DNA from: JACMQX01 sp040385105
GTDB lineage: Bacteria; Pseudomonadota; Gammaproteobacteria; Burkholderiales; Burkholderiaceae_C
DNA: 64,000 nt
Assembly (NCBI GenBank): GCA_040385105.1
Contig: JAZKHY010000091.1
Coordinates: 1-64,000, forward strand
Direction of reading: 5' to 3'
This document shows, piece by piece, positions 41,087 to 52,607 of the stretch. How positions within the stretch are numbered: position 1 is the first letter of the stretch; each line of letters starts with the position of its first letter. The notes below the pieces were generated by a model. The model worked only from the letters and a program-made list of their open reading frames with translations, did no database searches and was not told the origin of the DNA. The translations under genes were made by a program, and so were the position numbers.

Positions 41087-41963
41087 TTCTTTGTCTCCAT
41101 CCAAGCAGTTCATTGGCCAGCAAGGCCCCTAGCACCAGCGCGCCGCCCGTCAGCACCGTCGGGCCGGGCTCTTCCCCCGCGCCCAGCCAAGCAAGGGTGA
41201 TGCCGAAAATCACTTCCAGCAAGGCCAGAAGCGACACCTCAGGCGCTTTCAGCACCCGCGCGGCAATGACCGACAGGGTGCAGGGAATGGCCAGCTGCAC
41301 CAGGCCCAGCAGGCCCAGCCACGCAACGTCCGTGCCGGTTGCCACAAACGGGAAGGACAGCGGCAGTGTCACGAGCGACGAGATGACGGCCCCCACCAGG
41401 ACAGACGGCACCAGGTCAATCTTTTCCCCGCGTGCCTGGCTGCGCTGCACCACGGTCCACTGGATCGCGCCGGCGACAGGCACACAGAACGCCACGAGTG
41501 AACCGGCAACAGCGCCGCCCCCGCCTACATTGACCTGCGAGCCGAACATATACGCTATGCCGATGCCGGCAACAACGATGGCGCCCCAGGTACGTGCGGG
41601 CAGCCTGTGCCCGATCACGATGCGCGCGAACAGCGCCGTCAGCAGGGGACCGGCCGCCAGCGTGACGAGTACATTCGCCACCGACGTCAGCGTCAATGCC
41701 ACCATGAAGGCGGTGAACATCACGCTCCAGCAAAGACCTGACAGCCAGAACGAGCTGCTGCGCCAGTGCATGGCGCGGAACACGCCCCTGCCCTGCCAAA
41801 GCGGCAGGATCACGAGCAAGGACACGGCAGTAAAGAAACTGCGCCAGAACGTCACCTCGAAGCTGCGCGCCTGTTCCAGCTGGCGCGTCACCACACCGGC
41901 GATGGACCACATCATGGTCACCGCGATCATCAGGAACACTGCTTTGGTGTGCGTGAGCTTCAT
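41079..41963 (-). CDS. EamA/DMT family transporter
   Basis: 294 residues, ten predicted membrane helices in two EamA repeats, starting at VFLMIAVTMMWSIAGVVTRQLEQARSFEVTFWRSFFTAVSLL. The second repeat ends with SLLALLEVIFGITLAWLGAGEEPGPTVLTGGALVLGALLANE, typical of the family. Inner-membrane exporter of metabolites or amino acids; substrate unknown. Overlaps the CoA hydrolase gene. Confidence 0.93.
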   Translation of the reverse strand: MKLTHTKAVFLMIAVTMMWSIAGVVTRQLEQARSFEVTFWRSFFTAVSLLVILPLWQGRGVFRAMHWRSSSFWLSGLCWSVMFTAFMVALTLTSVANVLVTLAAGPLLTALFARIVIGHRLPARTWGAIVVAGIGIAYMFGSQVNVGGGGAVAGSLVAFCVPVAGAIQWTVVQRSQARGEKIDLVPSVLVGAVISSLVTLPLSFPFVATGTDVAWLGLLGLVQLAIPCTLSVIAARVLKAPEVSLLALLEVIFGITLAWLGAGEEPGPTVLTGGALVLGALLANELLGWRQRNA

Positions 41964-42013
41964 GGAGCTTGGACTGCCATCACGGACCCCGCCCGCGATG
42001 ACATCTGCGTGGT

Positions 42014-43836
<1,823 letters not shown>

Positions 43837-43840
<4 letters not shown>

Positions 43841-44820
43841 GTTGCGGTTCCTTGAATTTCCATTAACTTTTTCTGCTGGTCCAGCAGTTGTCCGATTTCG
43901 AGCGGGCTGAGCAGCCGCCCGGGGATGAGTTCGCCGGCCTTGATGTGGGCAGAGCCCAGCAGCGCGCGGGGTGAGGCGCCGAAAACGCAGGCACGCTGCG
44001 TGTCGGGCCAGCTCCCGCGCCGGCGCAGGCCGCTCAGGAAGCGCCCCGCATTGTCTTCATCCAGCGTGACGGGGGTATGACCCGTCAGCAACGATTCGGT
44101 GGGCATGAGGCAGGATTCGCGCACGGCCTCCGTCATGGCCTCAAGGGCGGCAAGGGTGACGCATTGCGCCACGTCAAAGCCGCCGGTGCCGGTACGGCGC
44201 AGCGCAGACAGGTGCGCCCCGCAGCCCAGCGCCTCGCCGATGTCTTCGCCCAGCGTGCGGATGTAGGTGCCCTTGCTGCAGCTGACGCGGATTTTCATCT
44301 CGGTCACCTGCGCCCAGTCCCGCGGCGCGTCCACCAGCGCCAGGCTGTAGATCGTCACCTGGCGTGCCTGCCGCTCGACGTCGATGCCGTCGCGCGCATA
44401 TTCGTACAGCGCCTTGCCGTCTTTCTTGAGCGCCGAATACATCGGCGGCACCTGTTCGATCGGCCCGGTGAATCGCGCCAGCACGGCTTCGACCTGCGGG
44501 GCGGTGATGTTGACGGGCCGCGTCGCGATGACTTCACCCTCGGCGTCAGCGGTGGCCGTCTTGACGCCCAGCCGGAGCGTCGCCTCATACGTCTTGTCAG
44601 CGTCCAGCTGGAACTGGCTGAACTTGGTCGCGGCGCCGAAGCACAGCGGCAGCACGCCGGTGGCCAGCGGGTCGAGCGTGCCGGTATGCCCGGCCTTCTC
44701 GGCGCGCAGCAGCCACTTGGCCTTCTGCAAGGCGTCGTTGCTGGAGAGTCCCAGCGGCTTGTCGAGCAACAACACCCCATGCACGGGGCGCCGCTGCACC
44801 CTCGTGCGTGGCGCGTGCAT
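43837..44820 (-). CDS. truB: tRNA pseudouridine(55) synthase TruB
   Basis: 327 residues from the ATG at 44820, the N-terminus seen in relatives (RRPVHGVLLLDKPLGLSSNDALQKAKWLL). Catalytic Asp in HTGTLDPLATGVLPLC; PUA-like C-terminus. Modifies U55 of tRNAs. A GTG at 44904, near GAGGA, would add 28 residues, but they are translated from an intergenic hairpin repeat and are Gly/Pro-rich, so the shorter start is preferred. Coupled to typA downstream. Confidence 0.95.
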
Positions 44821-44856
44821 ATCGCCCCCACGGTCTTTCACTGCGTGTAAATCCCT

Positions 44857-44890
44857 GCCCCCCAAGGGGGCCTTCGCACCTTGGGGCGGC
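44857..44890. repeat. GC-rich hairpin repeat between rbfA and truB
   Basis: The arms CCCCAAGG (44860-44867) and CCTTGGGG (44879-44886) are exact inverse complements inside a C-run/G-run element. It is related in style, though not identical, to the 80-bp repeats at 57352 and 61923. Such elements are scattered between genes in Comamonadaceae. It separates rbfA from truB by enlarging a gap that is usually short. Confidence 0.65.
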
Positions 44891-44907
44891 CCGGCGTTGC
44901 TCACAGC

Positions 44908-45279
44908 CTAGTCCTCTTTGGCCCGGGACGACACCGCACGCGCAATCAGCGCGTTCATGTCGGCCGCACGCTCGGTGGTGCGGTCAAAAAGGAAGTGAAG
45001 GGTCGGCACGGTGTGGATGTGCAGCCGCTTGAACAGCCCGTTGCGCAGGAAGCCGGCGGCCTGGTTCAAGGCCTCCTCGCACTCCTGCGGGTTGCCCACC
45101 AGCACGCTGAAGAACACCTTGGCATGCGCGTAGTCGGGCGTGACTTCCACCGACTGGATCGTCACCATCCCCACGCGCGGGTCTTTCAACTCGCGCGCGA
45201 TCAGCTCCGTCAGATCGCGCTGGATCTGGTCGGCAACCTTGAAGCTGCGATTGGGTGTCGCTGACTTGCGTGCGGGCAT
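44908..45279 (-). CDS. rbfA: 30S ribosome-binding factor RbfA
   Basis: 123 residues. KH-like cold-shock factor for 16S rRNA 5' maturation: FKVADQIQRDLTELIARELKDPRVGMVTIQSVEVTPDYAHAKVFFSVL and the C-terminal RLHIHTVPTLHFLFDRTTERAADMN. Lies 20 bases after infB in the usual order. Confidence 0.97.
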   Translation of the reverse strand: MPARKSATPNRSFKVADQIQRDLTELIARELKDPRVGMVTIQSVEVTPDYAHAKVFFSVLVGNPQECEEALNQAAGFLRNGLFKRLHIHTVPTLHFLFDRTTERAADMNALIARAVSSRAKED

Positions 45280-45299
45280 GGTTCTTCGTCCGGCAAGCC

Positions 45300-48176
45300 T
45301 TACAGCGTCCGCGCGATTTCCTTGATCTCAAAGAACTCCAGGACGTCGCCTTCAGCGATGTCGTTGTAGCCCTTGATGTTCAGGCCGCATTCGAAGCCTT
45401 CCTTGACCTCGCGCGCATCGTCCTTGAAGCGCTTGAGCGACTCGAGTTCGCCGGTGAAGACGACCACGTTTTCGCGCAGCAGGCGCAGCTTGGCCGAGCG
45501 CCGCACCAGGCCGGAGGTGACCATGCAGCCTGCAATCGCGCCGATCTTGCTGACACGGAACACCTGGCGGATCTCGGCGGTACCGAGGATCTCTTCCTTC
45601 TTGTCCGGCGTGAGCATGCCCGACATTGCGACCTTGAGTTCGTCCACAGCGTCATAGATGATGCTGTAGTAGCGCACGTCAATGCCGTTGCCCTCGGCCA
45701 GCTTGCGCGCGCCGGCATCGGCACGCACATTGAAGCCGATGACAATGGCCTTGGAGGCGATGGCCAGGTTGATGTCCGACTCGCTGATGGCGCCGACGGC
45801 CGTATAGACCATCTGAACCTTGACTTCGTCGGTCGACAGCTTGAGCAGCGACTGCGCCAGCGCTTCCTGCGAACCCTGCACGTCGGCCTTGACGATGATC
45901 GGCAACAGCTTGACCTCGCCGGCGGTGATGTCGGAGAACACGTTTTCCAGCTTGGCGGCCTGTTGCCTGGCCAGCTTGGTGTTGCGGAACTTGCCGGCAC
46001 GATAGGTGGCGATCTCGCGCGCGCGGCGCTCGTCGGTCAGCACCATGAACTCGTCCCCGGCCTGCGGCACTTCGGTCAGGCCCTGGATTTCCACCGGTAT
46101 CGACGGGCCGGCGGTCTTGATGGTCCTGCCGTTCTCGTCCAGCATGGCGCGCACGCGGCCATAGGTAGAGCCGGCCAGCACCACATCGCCCGTCTTGAGC
46201 GTGCCGGACTGGATCAGCATGGTTGCGACAGGGCCACGGCCCTTGTCGAGCTTCGCCTCGATGACCAGGCCCTTGGCCATGGCATCCACCGGCGCCTTGA
46301 GTTCGAGCACTTCGGCCTGCAGCAGCACCTGCTCAAGCAGCTCGTCGATGCCCTGGCCGGTCTTGGCTGAAACGGCCACGAACGGGGAATCGCCACCGAA
46401 CTCTTCGGGCACAACCTCTTCCACCACGAGTTCGTTCTTCACGCGCTCGGGGTTGGCATCGGGCTTGTCAATCTTGTTGATGGCGACCACGATGGGCACA
46501 CCCGCAGCCTTGGCATGCTTGATGGCCTCACGGGTCTGCGGCATGACGCCGTCGTCTGCCGCCACCACGAGGATGACGATGTCGGTGGCCTTGGCGCCGC
46601 GGGCACGCATGGCGGTGAATGCCTCATGGCCGGGCGTGTCCAGGAAGGACACCATGCCGCGCGGTGTTTCCACGTGGTAGGCGCCGATATGCTGGGTGAT
46701 GCCGCCGGCCTCGCCCGCAGCCACCTTGGCCGTGCGGATGTAGTCCAGCAGCGAGGTCTTGCCGTGGTCGACGTGGCCCATGACGGTCACGACCGGCGCG
46801 CGCGGAAGGCTCTCGGCAGTGTGCGCGACTTCTTCGTCGGTGAAGGCTTCGGGGTCGTCCAAGGCGGCGATCACCGCCTTGTGGCCCATTTCTTCCACCA
46901 CGATCATGGCGGTGTCCTGGTCCAGCGGCTGGTTGATGGTGACCATCTGGCCCAGCTTCATCAGGTGCTTGATGACCTCAGACGCTTTCACGGCCATCTT
47001 GTGTGCGAGCTCGGCTACGGTGATGGTCTCCGGGACATGCACTTCGATGACGCGGGCTTCCACCGGTGCGCTTTGCACATGCTCGTCGCGGTCGCGATCA
47101 TTACCACGGCGGCCACGCGGGCCTCCGCGCCAGCTGTTGCGGCCAACGCCGCCACTGGAATCGCCGCGGGTCTTGATTTCCTTCTTCTTGGCCGGGTCGC
47201 CTGCCCAGCTGGACGACAGCTTGGCGGACTTGACTTCCTTGCCTGCGCCAGCGGGCGCAGGTGCAGCGGGCGCGCCAGGGCGTGCCGGTTGCTGGCTGCC
47301 TGCGGCAGGCTTGTGCAGCGTGCCCTTCATGCCTGCCTTGGCATCGGCCGGCGTGGCCTTGGCCACGGGCTTGGCGGGCTCCGGCGCCTTGTGCGGCACC
47401 AGCACCTTCTTGGGTGCCGACATCATCGAGCGGATGGCGGCAGCTTCGGCTTCAGCCTTGCGGCGGCGCTCGCCGAGGTCGGCAGCGCGCGCGGCTTCTT
47501 CATCAGCGCGGGCCTTTGATTCAGCCACCTGCTTTTCGCGGGCCTCGGCCTGGACGCGCGCCTGGGCTTCAGCCCGGCTGGCGGCTTCGTCGGCGGCATC
47601 GCTGCCGGCAGGGCCGTCGGCCAGGGCTTCCTGAGCCACCGGCTGCTTCTGCGCCTGGACAGCGGCAGCCTTCTCGGCCACTTCGCGTTCGCGGGCTTCG
47701 GTTTCCTCGCGTACACGCCGCTTTTCCGCCAGCTCTTCTTCCTGGCGGCGGATGAATTCGGCTTGGCGGCGGGCTTCTTCCTCGCGGCGCGCCAGTTCGG
47801 CGTCGTCGATCAGGGGAGCCGACGGTGCTTCGGCTTCCAACGGCTCGGCGCTCTCGGCCGGCGCGTCCACGCCGTCGTCGCGCTTGACAAAGGTGCGCTT
47901 CTTGCGCACTTCAACCTGGATGGTGCGGGCCTTGCCGCTGGAGTCGGCCTGCTTGATCTCGCTGGTGGACTTCTTCACCAGCGTGATCTTCTTGCGCTCG
48001 GCCGAGGCTGTGCCATGGGCCGTCTGGAGGTAGCCCAGCAGCTTCTGCTTGTCGGCATCGCTGAGTGCATCGGTCGCGGCGGACTTGGCCACGCCGGCGG
48101 ACCTCAGCTGCTCAAGCAGGGTTTCGGTTGATTTCCTGAGTTCGTTGGCAAACTCGGCGACGGTCGTATTGGACAT
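45300..48176 (-). CDS. infB: Translation initiation factor IF-2
   Basis: 958 residues. N-terminal IF2-N domain (TTVAEFANELRKSTETLLEQL), a long Lys/Glu/Ala-rich linker (about 80-340), a Gly/Arg patch (GGPRGRRGNDRDRDEH), then a second IF2-N and the GTPase with G1 VMGHVDHGKTSLLD, G3 DTPGHEAFTAMR and G4 NKIDKPDANPE, and the C1/C2 domains. Places fMet-tRNA on the ribosome. Between nusA and rbfA as expected. Confidence 0.98.
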   Translation of the reverse strand: MSNTTVAEFANELRKSTETLLEQLRSAGVAKSAATDALSDADKQKLLGYLQTAHGTASAERKKITLVKKSTSEIKQADSSGKARTIQVEVRKKRTFVKRDDGVDAPAESAEPLEAEAPSAPLIDDAELARREEEARRQAEFIRRQEEELAEKRRVREETEAREREVAEKAAAVQAQKQPVAQEALADGPAGSDAADEAASRAEAQARVQAEAREKQVAESKARADEEAARAADLGERRRKAEAEAAAIRSMMSAPKKVLVPHKAPEPAKPVAKATPADAKAGMKGTLHKPAAGSQQPARPGAPAAPAPAGAGKEVKSAKLSSSWAGDPAKKKEIKTRGDSSGGVGRNSWRGGPRGRRGNDRDRDEHVQSAPVEARVIEVHVPETITVAELAHKMAVKASEVIKHLMKLGQMVTINQPLDQDTAMIVVEEMGHKAVIAALDDPEAFTDEEVAHTAESLPRAPVVTVMGHVDHGKTSLLDYIRTAKVAAGEAGGITQHIGAYHVETPRGMVSFLDTPGHEAFTAMRARGAKATDIVILVVAADDGVMPQTREAIKHAKAAGVPIVVAINKIDKPDANPERVKNELVVEEVVPEEFGGDSPFVAVSAKTGQGIDELLEQVLLQAEVLELKAPVDAMAKGLVIEAKLDKGRGPVATMLIQSGTLKTGDVVLAGSTYGRVRAMLDENGRTIKTAGPSIPVEIQGLTEVPQAGDEFMVLTDERRAREIATYRAGKFRNTKLARQQAAKLENVFSDITAGEVKLLPIIVKADVQGSQEALAQSLLKLSTDEVKVQMVYTAVGAISESDINLAIASKAIVIGFNVRADAGARKLAEGNGIDVRYYSIIYDAVDELKVAMSGMLTPDKKEEILGTAEIRQVFRVSKIGAIAGCMVTSGLVRRSAKLRLLRENVVVFTGELESLKRFKDDAREVKEGFECGLNIKGYNDIAEGDVLEFFEIKEIARTL

Positions 48177-48200
48177 CTGTTGTGTAACCTTTCATGACCA

Positions 48201-49697
48201 TTACTCTTGAGAGGCAGCAGCAGTGGTAAACCAGTGCTCGCGTGCCTTCATGATCAATGTCTTGGCTTCGTCCGCGGACTGGCCGGTGATATCAGTGAGT
48301 TCATCGACGGCCAGGTCGGCCAGGTCGTCGCGGGTATGGACGCCGGCTTCAGCCAGCTTGGCAATCAGGGCGGGCGTCAGGCCTTCGAGGTCGCGCAGGT
48401 CCTGCGAGACTTCCTCGACGCTTTCTTCCTTGGCGATCTCCATCGTCAGCAGCGCATCCTTGGCGCGCGAGCGGAGTTCGTTCACGGTGTCTTCATCGAA
48501 GCTCTCGATCTCCAGCATTTCCTGCAGCGGCACATAGGCCACTTCCTCCAGGCTGGTGAAGCCTTCGGAGAACAGGATGTCGGCGATCTCCTGGTCCACG
48601 TCGAGCTTTTCCATGAACAGCTTGCGGATGGTGTCCGTCTCTTCGGCCTGCTTCTGGGCCGACTCGGCGGCGTCCATGATGTTGATCTTCCAGCCGGTCA
48701 GGTCGGACGCCAGGCGCACGTTCTGGCCGCCGCGGCCGATGGCGATGGCGAGGTTCTCCTCGTCCACCACCACGTCCATCGCATGCTTTTCTTCATCGAC
48801 CACGATGGACGAAACGTTGGCCGGTGCCAGCGCGCCGATCACGAACTGCGCCGGGTCTTCAGACCACAGCACGATGTCCACGCGCTCGCCGGCCAGCTCA
48901 TTGGTCACGGCATTGACGCGGGTGCCGCGAACGCCAACGCAGGTACCGATCGGGTCAACGCGCTTGTCATGCGAGAGCACGGCGATCTTGGCGCGCGAGC
49001 CGGAGTCACGTGCGCAGGACTTGATCTCCAGCAGCCCCTGCTCGATTTCCGGCACTTCCTGACGGAACAGCTCGATCATGAACTCCGGGGCCGAACGCGA
49101 CAGGATGATGGGCGCGCCGCGCAGCGTCAGGTCCACTTCCATGATCATGGCGCGCACGCGGTCGCCGTTGCGCAGGTTTTCCTTGGGGATCATCTCGCCG
49201 CGGCGCAGGCGCCCTTCGACGCGGCCGCTCTCCACGATGATGTCGCCCTTGTCCATGCGCTTGACGGTGCCCACGAAGATCTTGTCGCCGCGCGACATGA
49301 AGTCATTGAGCAGCATCTCGCGCTCGGCGTCGCGGATCTTCTGCAGGATGACCTGCTTGGCCGCCATGGCGCCAATGCGGCCGATGGGCACGGACTCCAC
49401 CGATTCCTCGATGTGCTCGTCCACCTCGATGTCGGCGATCTGCTCCTTGGCTTCGAACAGCAGGATCTCCTGGTCGGGCAACTGCAGGCCGGCCTCGTCG
49501 GGCACCACATGCCAGCGGCGGAAGGTCTCGTAGTTGCCGCTGTCGCGGTCAACCGCAACGCGGATGTCCACGTCGCCGGGGTAAAGCTTCTTGGTGGCCT
49601 GGGCCAGAGCTGCTTCGACCGCGCCGAAGACAACGTCACGCTCGACGTTCTTCTCGCGCGAGATGGCTTCCACCAGCATCAACATTTCGCGATTCAT
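48201..49697 (-). CDS. nusA: Transcription termination/antitermination protein NusA
   Basis: 498 residues. NusA N-terminal domain, S1 domain (GDKIFVGTVKRMDKGDIIVESGRVEGRL), KH domains (VGVRGTRVNAVTNELAGERVDIVLWSEDPAQF and IAIGRGGQNVRLASDLTGWKINI), and two C-terminal acidic repeats as in E. coli. Controls pausing and antitermination. It lies 12 bases after rimP. Confidence 0.98.
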   Translation of the reverse strand: MNREMLMLVEAISREKNVERDVVFGAVEAALAQATKKLYPGDVDIRVAVDRDSGNYETFRRWHVVPDEAGLQLPDQEILLFEAKEQIADIEVDEHIEESVESVPIGRIGAMAAKQVILQKIRDAEREMLLNDFMSRGDKIFVGTVKRMDKGDIIVESGRVEGRLRRGEMIPKENLRNGDRVRAMIMEVDLTLRGAPIILSRSAPEFMIELFRQEVPEIEQGLLEIKSCARDSGSRAKIAVLSHDKRVDPIGTCVGVRGTRVNAVTNELAGERVDIVLWSEDPAQFVIGALAPANVSSIVVDEEKHAMDVVVDEENLAIAIGRGGQNVRLASDLTGWKINIMDAAESAQKQAEETDTIRKLFMEKLDVDQEIADILFSEGFTSLEEVAYVPLQEMLEIESFDEDTVNELRSRAKDALLTMEIAKEESVEEVSQDLRDLEGLTPALIAKLAEAGVHTRDDLADLAVDELTDITGQSADEAKTLIMKAREHWFTTAAASQE

Positions 49698-49709
49698 GCC
49701 ACGACTCTC

Positions 49710-50318
49710 CTATTCCTGATCTTGATCTGTTACGCCGTTTGCGCCATCGGCATCGACTTCGACACCTTTTGCGGAACGACCCTTGAAACTCACGACGGGG
49801 GCCAGCCGGGCTTCGCGGATCTCGTCACGCGTGAAACCCAGCGCATGCACAGGCATGGCCGCAACCCTTTTTTTGCTCACGCGGGCGCCGGGCTTGGCGA
49901 CGGGCTCTTCGTTCCAGACGATCTGCCAGCCGGCCGGCGTTTTCTCCAGCGTTCCGCGAAACTTCTTGCGGTTGGCGTTGACCAGTGTCCCGGCCGCCGC
50001 ACCCATGGGCGCCTTGAGCGTGATGTCCACCATCTCGCCTTCAAAGCGCTCGAAATCCTTCTCGGTCTTCAGCGGGCGGTCGATACCGGGCGAGGACACC
50101 TCGAGCCGCTTGTATTCCACCGCGTCCACTTCCAGCGCAAAGTGCAACTGGCGCGTGACCTTCTCGCAATCCTCGACATTGACGAACTGCTCGGGCGCGC
50201 CGGGCGTCCAGGGCAGGTCGATCGTGATGCGCAGCAAACCCCCGGCGGAGCGTTCGATCTCCACGAGGTCATAGCCGAGCCCGGCCACGGTTTCTTCAAC
50301 GATCTGCTGCAGTGCCAC
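49710..50318 (-). CDS. rimP: Ribosome maturation factor RimP
   Basis: 202 residues, longer than E. coli (about 150) because of a C-terminal tail (KSRAKGVEVDADGANGVTDQDQE-like composition). Core MALQQIVEETVAGLGYDLVEIERSAGGLLRITIDLP and LEVSSPGIDRPLKTEKDFERF are diagnostic. Needed for 30S maturation. First gene of the operon; the 214-base gap upstream holds a terminator for arfB and probably the operon promoter. Confidence 0.97.
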   Translation of the reverse strand: MALQQIVEETVAGLGYDLVEIERSAGGLLRITIDLPWTPGAPEQFVNVEDCEKVTRQLHFALEVDAVEYKRLEVSSPGIDRPLKTEKDFERFEGEMVDITLKAPMGAAAGTLVNANRKKFRGTLEKTPAGWQIVWNEEPVAKPGARVSKKRVAAMPVHALGFTRDEIREARLAPVVSFKGRSAKGVEVDADGANGVTDQDQE

Positions 50319-50422
50319 TTACGTCTGTTGCCAATCCAAAAACCCGAGTGCTCCAACGCGTGACGGACGACCCCTGAAGAGTCCATTCCGCTGGTTCAAA
50401 ACACCCAGGTGAAAAACGATCG

Positions 50423-50457
50423 ACCAAAAAAAACGGGCGGTAGATACCCGCCCGTTT
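50423..50457 (-). terminator. Rho-independent terminator after arfB
   Basis: Stem AAACGGGCGG (50431-50440) / CCGCCCGTTT (50448-50457), 7-base loop; on the minus strand it is followed by a run of T (the A-run at 50426-50433). It ends the yej-arfB transcript 76 bases after the arfB stop and insulates the rimP operon. Confidence 0.85.
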
Positions 50458-50532
50458 GGTCGTGAGCCGGGATTGTACTGCGCAAACCCTTGATTTGCAA
50501 CGGATTGCGTACAGATTTGCCCGGCGCGCGGC

Positions 50533-50958
50533 TTACTCCGTCACCTTGCCCCCGATCTTGCCCCGAAGGGCCTTGACCTGCCCGCGCAGCGTCTTCCCGT
50601 CGAGCCGGCGGATCTGAGAACTTTTGGTTGGCTTGGTGGCGCGCCGCACCCGGGGCGCCACCGCCACGCTGTCCACCAGCTCCTGCAGCCGTGCCAGCGC
50701 GCCGGTGCGGTTCATCTCCTGGCTCCGGTGTTCCTGCGACTTGATGACGACCACCCCGTCTGCCGTCACCCGCGAATCACTCAGGGCCAGCAGCCGGGCC
50801 TTGTGGGCGTCTGACAGCGACGAGGCATTGACGTCGTAACGCAGGTGGATGGCACTGGACACCTTGTTGACATTCTGGCCGCCCGCGCCTTGCGCACGGA
50901 TGGCGGTGATCTCAACCTCTGATTCAGCAATAGGCGTCTTGCGCCTGGCGACGGCCAT
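50533..50958 (-). CDS. arfB: Alternative ribosome-rescue factor ArfB (YaeJ/ICT1-like)
   Basis: 141 residues. GGQ peptidyl-hydrolysis motif in IRAQGAGGQNVNKVSSAIHLR, with the basic C-terminal tail (RRATKPTKSSQIRRLDGKTLRGQVKALRGKIGGK) that enters the mRNA channel of stalled ribosomes. Releases stuck peptides without a stop codon, a backup to the SmpB/tmRNA route also encoded here. Eight bases after the yejF stop, same strand. Confidence 0.95.
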   Translation of the reverse strand: MAVARRKTPIAESEVEITAIRAQGAGGQNVNKVSSAIHLRYDVNASSLSDAHKARLLALSDSRVTADGVVVIKSQEHRSQEMNRTGALARLQELVDSVAVAPRVRRATKPTKSSQIRRLDGKTLRGQVKALRGKIGGKVTE

Positions 50959-50966
50959 ACCGGCGT

Positions 50967-52607
50967 TCAGGCCGCAGCTGCAACGAGGCGCTGGGTGTAG
51001 GCGTCGCGCGGGGCATCCAGCACCTGCGCGACCGGGCCGGCCTCGACCACCACGCCATCCTTCATGACCATCACGTCGTGCGCCATCGCGCGGATCACGT
51101 CCACATCATGGGTGATCAGCAGGTAGCTCAGGCCCTTGTCGCGCTGCAGGCGCTGGAGCAGTTGCAGCACCTGCTTCTGGATGGTGACGTCAAGCGCGCT
51201 GGTGGGTTCATCAAGGATGAGCAGTTGCGGCTGGACGATCAGCGCCCGCGCAATGGCGATGCGCTGGCGCTGGCCGCCGGAAAATTCATGCGGATAGCGC
51301 TGCAACAGGCCCGGGAACTGCGCTTCAGACATGCCAACGTCAGCCAGCGCCTGTGCAACACGCGCCTTGCGGCTTGCGGGCGCCAGCTCAGGCTCATGGA
51401 CCAGAAGGCCCTCGCCAACGATCTCTTCCAGCGTCATCCGCGGTGAAAGGGATGAATAAGGATCCTGGAACACCACCTGCACCACCTTGCGGATCGCGCG
51501 GTTGTTGGCGTTCTGGCTTGCGCCGCCCTGCCAGGCCTTTCCGACCACATCCAGCTGGCCGGTGTGGGGCTGCAGGCCCAGCGACGCGAGGGCCAGGGTT
51601 GATTTGCCGGAGCCCGACTCGCCGACAACGCCCAGCGTGCGACCGCGCGGGATGCGGAAATCCGCCCCCTCCACCGCCACGAAACCATCCTTGCGGAACC
51701 AGCCCGATATGCCGGACCTCGGCACCGGGTACACCACGCGCAGGCCCGCCGCCTGCATGACAGGCGCCTCGCCGGCCGGTGCCGGCACCTCCGCCACGTC
51801 GCGCACGGGCCGGCTTTCGATCAGCTTGCGGGTGTAGGCATGCTGTGGATTGGCGAACACGTCGGCAACCACGCCCTCCTCGACCAGGTGCCCGTTTTCC
51901 ATGACTGCGACGCGGTCGGCAAACTTGCGCACCAGGTTGAGGTCATGCGTGATGAGGAGCACCGCCATGCCGTTCTTTTGCTGCAGTTCGCCGAGCAGAT
52001 CAAGAATCTGGCCGCGCAGCGTCACATCCAGCGCTGTGGTGGGCTCGTCGGCAAGGAGCAGGCGCGGCTTGCAGGCCAGCGCCATGGCAATCATCGCCCG
52101 CTGGCGCTGGCCGCCGGACAGCTGGTGAGGATAGGAGTTGGCGCGGCGTGCCGGCTCGGGAATGCCGGTGTCGGCCAGTGCCTGCACGGCCATCTCCCAG
52201 GCCTCCTTGCGGCCAAGCCCTACCTTCAGCTGCAGCACCTCGACGATCTGGTCGCCGATGGTGTAGAGCGGGTTCATCGCCGTCATCGGTTCCTGGAAGA
52301 TCATCGCGATGTCGCGGCCGCGGATGGCGCGCAGCCTTGCTTCGGGTACGGCAACCAGGTCCACCGGCGGCTCGCCAGGGCCGGCACCGGCCAGCACAGC
52401 GGAGCCGGAGATGTCAGCATTGAGTGCCAGGCGGATGAGGCTCAATGCGGTGACCGTCTTGCCCGAGCCGGACTCGCCAACCAGTGCCAGCTTTTCCCCG
52501 GGCATCACCCTGAAATCAACGCCATGCACCACTTCCTTGCCGCCAAAGGCAATGCGCATGCCGCGTACGTCGATCAGGGGCGTGGCGGTTTGCCCGGCTC
52601 TCATCAT
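50967..52607 (-). CDS. yejF: Peptide ABC transporter, dual ATPase YejF
   Basis: 546 residues, two nucleotide-binding domains in one chain. NBD1: GESGSGKTVTAL, LSGGQRQRAMIAMAL, LLLADEPTTALDV. NBD2: GESGSGKSTLALASLG, FSGGQRQRIAIARAL, LLILDEPTSALDV. Powers uptake of short peptides (and, in E. coli, microcin C). Overlaps yejE by four bases (ATGA). Confidence 0.95.
   Translation of the reverse strand: MMRAGQTATPLIDVRGMRIAFGGKEVVHGVDFRVMPGEKLALVGESGSGKTVTALSLIRLALNADISGSAVLAGAGPGEPPVDLVAVPEARLRAIRGRDIAMIFQEPMTAMNPLYTIGDQIVEVLQLKVGLGRKEAWEMAVQALADTGIPEPARRANSYPHQLSGGQRQRAMIAMALACKPRLLLADEPTTALDVTLRGQILDLLGELQQKNGMAVLLITHDLNLVRKFADRVAVMENGHLVEEGVVADVFANPQHAYTRKLIESRPVRDVAEVPAPAGEAPVMQAAGLRVVYPVPRSGISGWFRKDGFVAVEGADFRIPRGRTLGVVGESGSGKSTLALASLGLQPHTGQLDVVGKAWQGGASQNANNRAIRKVVQVVFQDPYSSLSPRMTLEEIVGEGLLVHEPELAPASRKARVAQALADVGMSEAQFPGLLQRYPHEFSGGQRQRIAIARALIVQPQLLILDEPTSALDVTIQKQVLQLLQRLQRDKGLSYLLITHDVDVIRAMAHDVMVMKDGVVVEAGPVAQVLDAPRDAYTQRLVAAAA

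Noticed and set aside
48207..50363. 718-residue open frame opposite nusA and rimP
   Set aside because: It spans two real genes and the gap between them; composition is typical of an antisense frame in high-GC DNA.
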